A DNA stretch of 64,000 nt, from assembly GCA_030248065.1 (NCBI GenBank), contig JASAMV010003555.1:32875-96874 (forward strand), in the 5' to 3' direction. The position numbers and the translations under genes were made by a program. The number at the start of each line of letters is the position of its first letter. Within the stretch, counting starts at the first letter, position 1. A model generated the notes under the pieces. That model ran no database searches and was not told the origin of the DNA. It was given only the letters and a program-made list of their open reading frames with translations. The stretch is from Rhynchonema sp. JSB1_4 (taxonomy: Eukaryota; Nematoda; Chromadorea; Monhysterida; Xyalidae). Shown here piece after piece: positions 61,702 to 64,000 of the stretch.

Positions 61702-63696
61702 TAAACCGGGCAACCGGATATCGCATGCTCTCAGAATCCGGCCTTTCGCAATAAAATGTGACTATATACGATGAGTGATCACAAAAACATCGTTCAAACA
61801 AAATGAAATGCGTTTAAATAGTGAGAATTAATGTTTAAAAATTTGCTTTCGGGAACAGACCCGAGCTTGTGCCGACTTACGTTCCCCCTTTTGATCAGGC
61901 AACGGCAGAACATTTGGTAGGGAATCCAACCAGCTCGTCAACCAACAGCCACGTGTGAAATGTTTCACAAAGGTTTCATCTGCGAGCTGGTTCTTGTCTC
62001 AGTCTCACTGCCTTTCATGATCAAAAGGGTGAGCGTAAGTGGGCACAACCTCGCGTTTGTTCCTGAAAGCAACTTTTCAAAGATAAATTCTGACAGTTCT
62101 AACGTGGTTTATCTCGTTTGATCGTTCTTTTGTGACCATTGGACATAAACAGTCTAACTGCGTAGTAAAAAAGCAAGCATGAGATATACGGTTTCCCGCT
62201 TTAAGGGTACATGCCGCTTGAACCCCGGTAATGGGATTTTTTCCCAAAACGTGCCCCGCTTGTACTATACAATACACCGAGACATCCACCTTCCTATTCG
62301 CCTTGTTGTGTTATTCCCGCACTTGTTGTCTTCTTCTTCCTTTTTGTCCACAGAAGACTGAGTTTGTGTGTGTGGTTGTTCAACAGCTGATGTTTCACTA
62401 TTTGTCATGCTTGCAATGGCCCGGCAGGGTCACCGAGCGTCTATGATGTGTTTGTGAAACATCAGGGTGTACCCGGCAGCATTGCGTGCCGCATCCAGGG
62501 CAGCTTTGCGCTTGGCGCGACGTTGCGTATTGGAACCCGTGCTGCATGTGCTCGCAGATGGGACCTGATCCGTTGACGCCAGGCTGTCGCCGACTCGCGG
62601 ACCTGAGAAATCAGGGTCAGGATTAGGTTCACTGATTAGTTGGTGTGGTGTGACGTATATGTGTATCTTGGATTTATGGGAAGTGGGTGAAAATGCAGTG
62701 CGCGTGTACCTACTCGGTCGCAAATTCGGTGATCGGATCGGACCGGAACCGCACCTGCGGCTGCGCCTGTTCAAGTGAAGAAATCAAAAAGTCACTTCAC
62801 TTTCCAAGATATTTCTGATTTTATAAGACAACCAAAATTTAAAATTATGTTTCTCTATATAGCCTTTGGAACACACGAAATGTATACCTGTTTCATAGCC
62901 GGACACTCTCTGACCCAGGTCTCGGCGAGCAGAACGCCAAAATCATCGAAATGTATCGCTTTCACTCCATAGGAGTCAGCCAACCACGAATGTTTTCGAC
63001 CGAATCGTTCAATCGCCGTGGTGAAGATTGATGAACGGTCGATATTGCCGATAACATCATCAAGAAAGGCAACCTGAATTAGGAAGGCCACTGGTATCAG
63101 TCTCAGGTGTATTGTATAGTACAAGCGGTAATTTTTCGCTGTTTTGGCGCAAAAAAATCCCGAATTAACCCGGGGTTCAAGCGGCATGTACCCTTAAAGC
63201 GGGAAACCGTATATCTCATGCTTGCTTTTTTACTACGCAGTTAGACTGTTTATGTCCAATGGTCACAAAAGAACGATCAAACGAGATAAACCACGTTAGA
63301 ACTGTCAGAATTTATCTTTGAAAAGTTGCTTTCAGGAACAAACGCGAGGTTGTGCCCACTTACGCTCACCCTTTTGATCATGAAAGGCAGTGAGACTGAG
63401 ACAAGAACCAGCTCGCAGATGAAACCTTTGTGAAACATTTCACACGTGGCTGTTGGTTGACGAGCTGGTTGGATTCCCTACCAAATGTTCTGCCGTTGCC
63501 TGATCAAAAGGGGGAACGTAAGTCGGCACAAGCTCGGGTCTGTTCCCGAAAGCAAATTTTTAAACATTAATTCTCACTATTTAAACGCATTTCATTTTGT
63601 TTGAACGATGTTTTTGTGATCACTCATCGTATATAGTCACATTTTATTGCGAAAGGCCGGATTCTGAGAGCATGCGATATCCGGTTGCCCGGTTTA
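61702..63696. repeat. Second, smaller foldback duplication
   Basis: 61702 to about 62300 is the reverse of left-arm 22310-22935; from about 62300 the sequence runs in the left-arm direction (21556 to 22935), so 63160-63696 mirrors 61702-62240. The turn itself carries small deletions and mismatches. Confidence 0.85.
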
Positions 63697-64000
63697 GGGC
63701 TCCACCAGATAGACCCGAAACCCGAAACCCGAAATGTAAATTTTTTCTATGTCCAAGTTTCGGGTTTCGGGTTATGAAAAAAAACCCGAAACCCGAAACA
63801 CGAAGCATGATAATCGAAAATGTTTCGACTGACTGTATAAATTGTTCACGTCAGCTACAAGTGGCAAGACCGAAACATTTTCGATTATCATGCTTTGTGT
63901 TTCGGGTTTCGGGTTTTTTTTTGGCAAAACCCGAAACCCGAAACATGGACATAGAAAAAAATTATGTTTCGGGTGTCGGGGTTCGGGTCTATCTGGTGGA
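63697..64000. mobile_element. Palindromic MITE with TAA duplication, copy 2, cut by window end
   Basis: Same element at the mirrored site, in the second arm of the foldback: TTA (63694-63696) then GGGCTCCACCAGATAGACCC. It reaches the last base of the window within a few bases of its expected end. Confidence 0.87.

Larger units (their letters stand above)
40985..62300. repeat. Right arm of the giant imperfect palindrome
   Basis: Inverted copy of 21320-40190, lengthened by insertions in intron 7 of the channel gene, downstream of it, and near 61.4 kb, and ending at a second fold point near 62300. Confidence 0.92.
57482..63073 (+). pseudogene. Globin gene, right copy, broken by a second inversion
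   Basis: Exons 1-4 are on plus: about 57482-57614, 57949-58435, 58900-59093, 59874-60154, encoding the extension and helices A to E just as in the left copy (LSRTQAFALQRTW, TSHARFL). Exon 5 (VAFLDDVIGNID, RFGRKHSWLADS) is on minus at 62888-63073, and exon 6 begins on minus at 62602 (VRESATAWRQ) but soon frameshifts and is cut off near 62305. Exons 1-4 therefore cannot be spliced to exons 5-6. Either a real inversion killed this copy or the assembly is wrong here. Confidence 0.8.

Overview
This is eukaryotic nuclear DNA from a metazoan. Genes are split by short GT-AG introns, intergenic DNA is full of small inverted-repeat transposons, and the families recognised are animal ones: gelsolin, DSL-domain membrane proteins, ionotropic-glutamate-receptor-like channels, a DEG/ENaC sodium channel and a long globin. 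The mixture, with DEG/ENaC, extended globins and splice-acceptor-like sites directly before several start codons, fits a nematode best. Another ecdysozoan such as a tardigrade cannot be excluded from sequence alone. Nothing looks bacterial and no viral gene was recognised.

Region 1 (1-21 kb, single copy). A gelsolin-family gene runs off the left edge on the minus strand and carries two alternative versions of one exon. It is followed on the plus strand by a cluster of four related DSL-like genes (5.3-8.0, 8.6-10.1, 10.5-12.2 and 18.3-21.0 kb). Each intact copy has a signal peptide, an N-terminal domain, a DSL-type cysteine domain, a Thr/Pro stalk, one membrane span and a short to long tail. 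One copy (8.6-10.1 kb) is a pseudogene. Embedded between them are three tandem copies of a divergent iGluR-like gene (13.1-17.1 kb), the middle one dead. Exon phases close in frame for all the intact models, which supports them strongly.

Region 2 (21.3-62.3 kb) is one giant imperfect palindrome: about 19-21 kb arms around a spacer of about 0.8 kb (40.19-40.98 kb). Each arm holds, going outward from the centre, the first exon of an unidentified gene pointing inward, a 14-exon DEG/ENaC channel gene, several kb of transposon-rich DNA, and a six-exon globin gene. The arms are nearly identical in many stretches but differ by clean transposon insertions with recognisable empty sites in the other arm. 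This is either a genuine old inverted duplication or two haplotypes joined head to head by the assembler.

Region 3 (61.4-64 kb). The right arm folds back a second time, which breaks the right-hand globin gene: exons 1-4 are on plus, exons 5-6 on minus. The window ends inside a second copy of a palindromic transposon. Some tracts (a 478-bp C/CA run, a G-poor then AT-rich patch, the ragged second fold point) sit where the other arm has a foldback element or where sequence turns back on itself, and may be sequencing or assembly errors.
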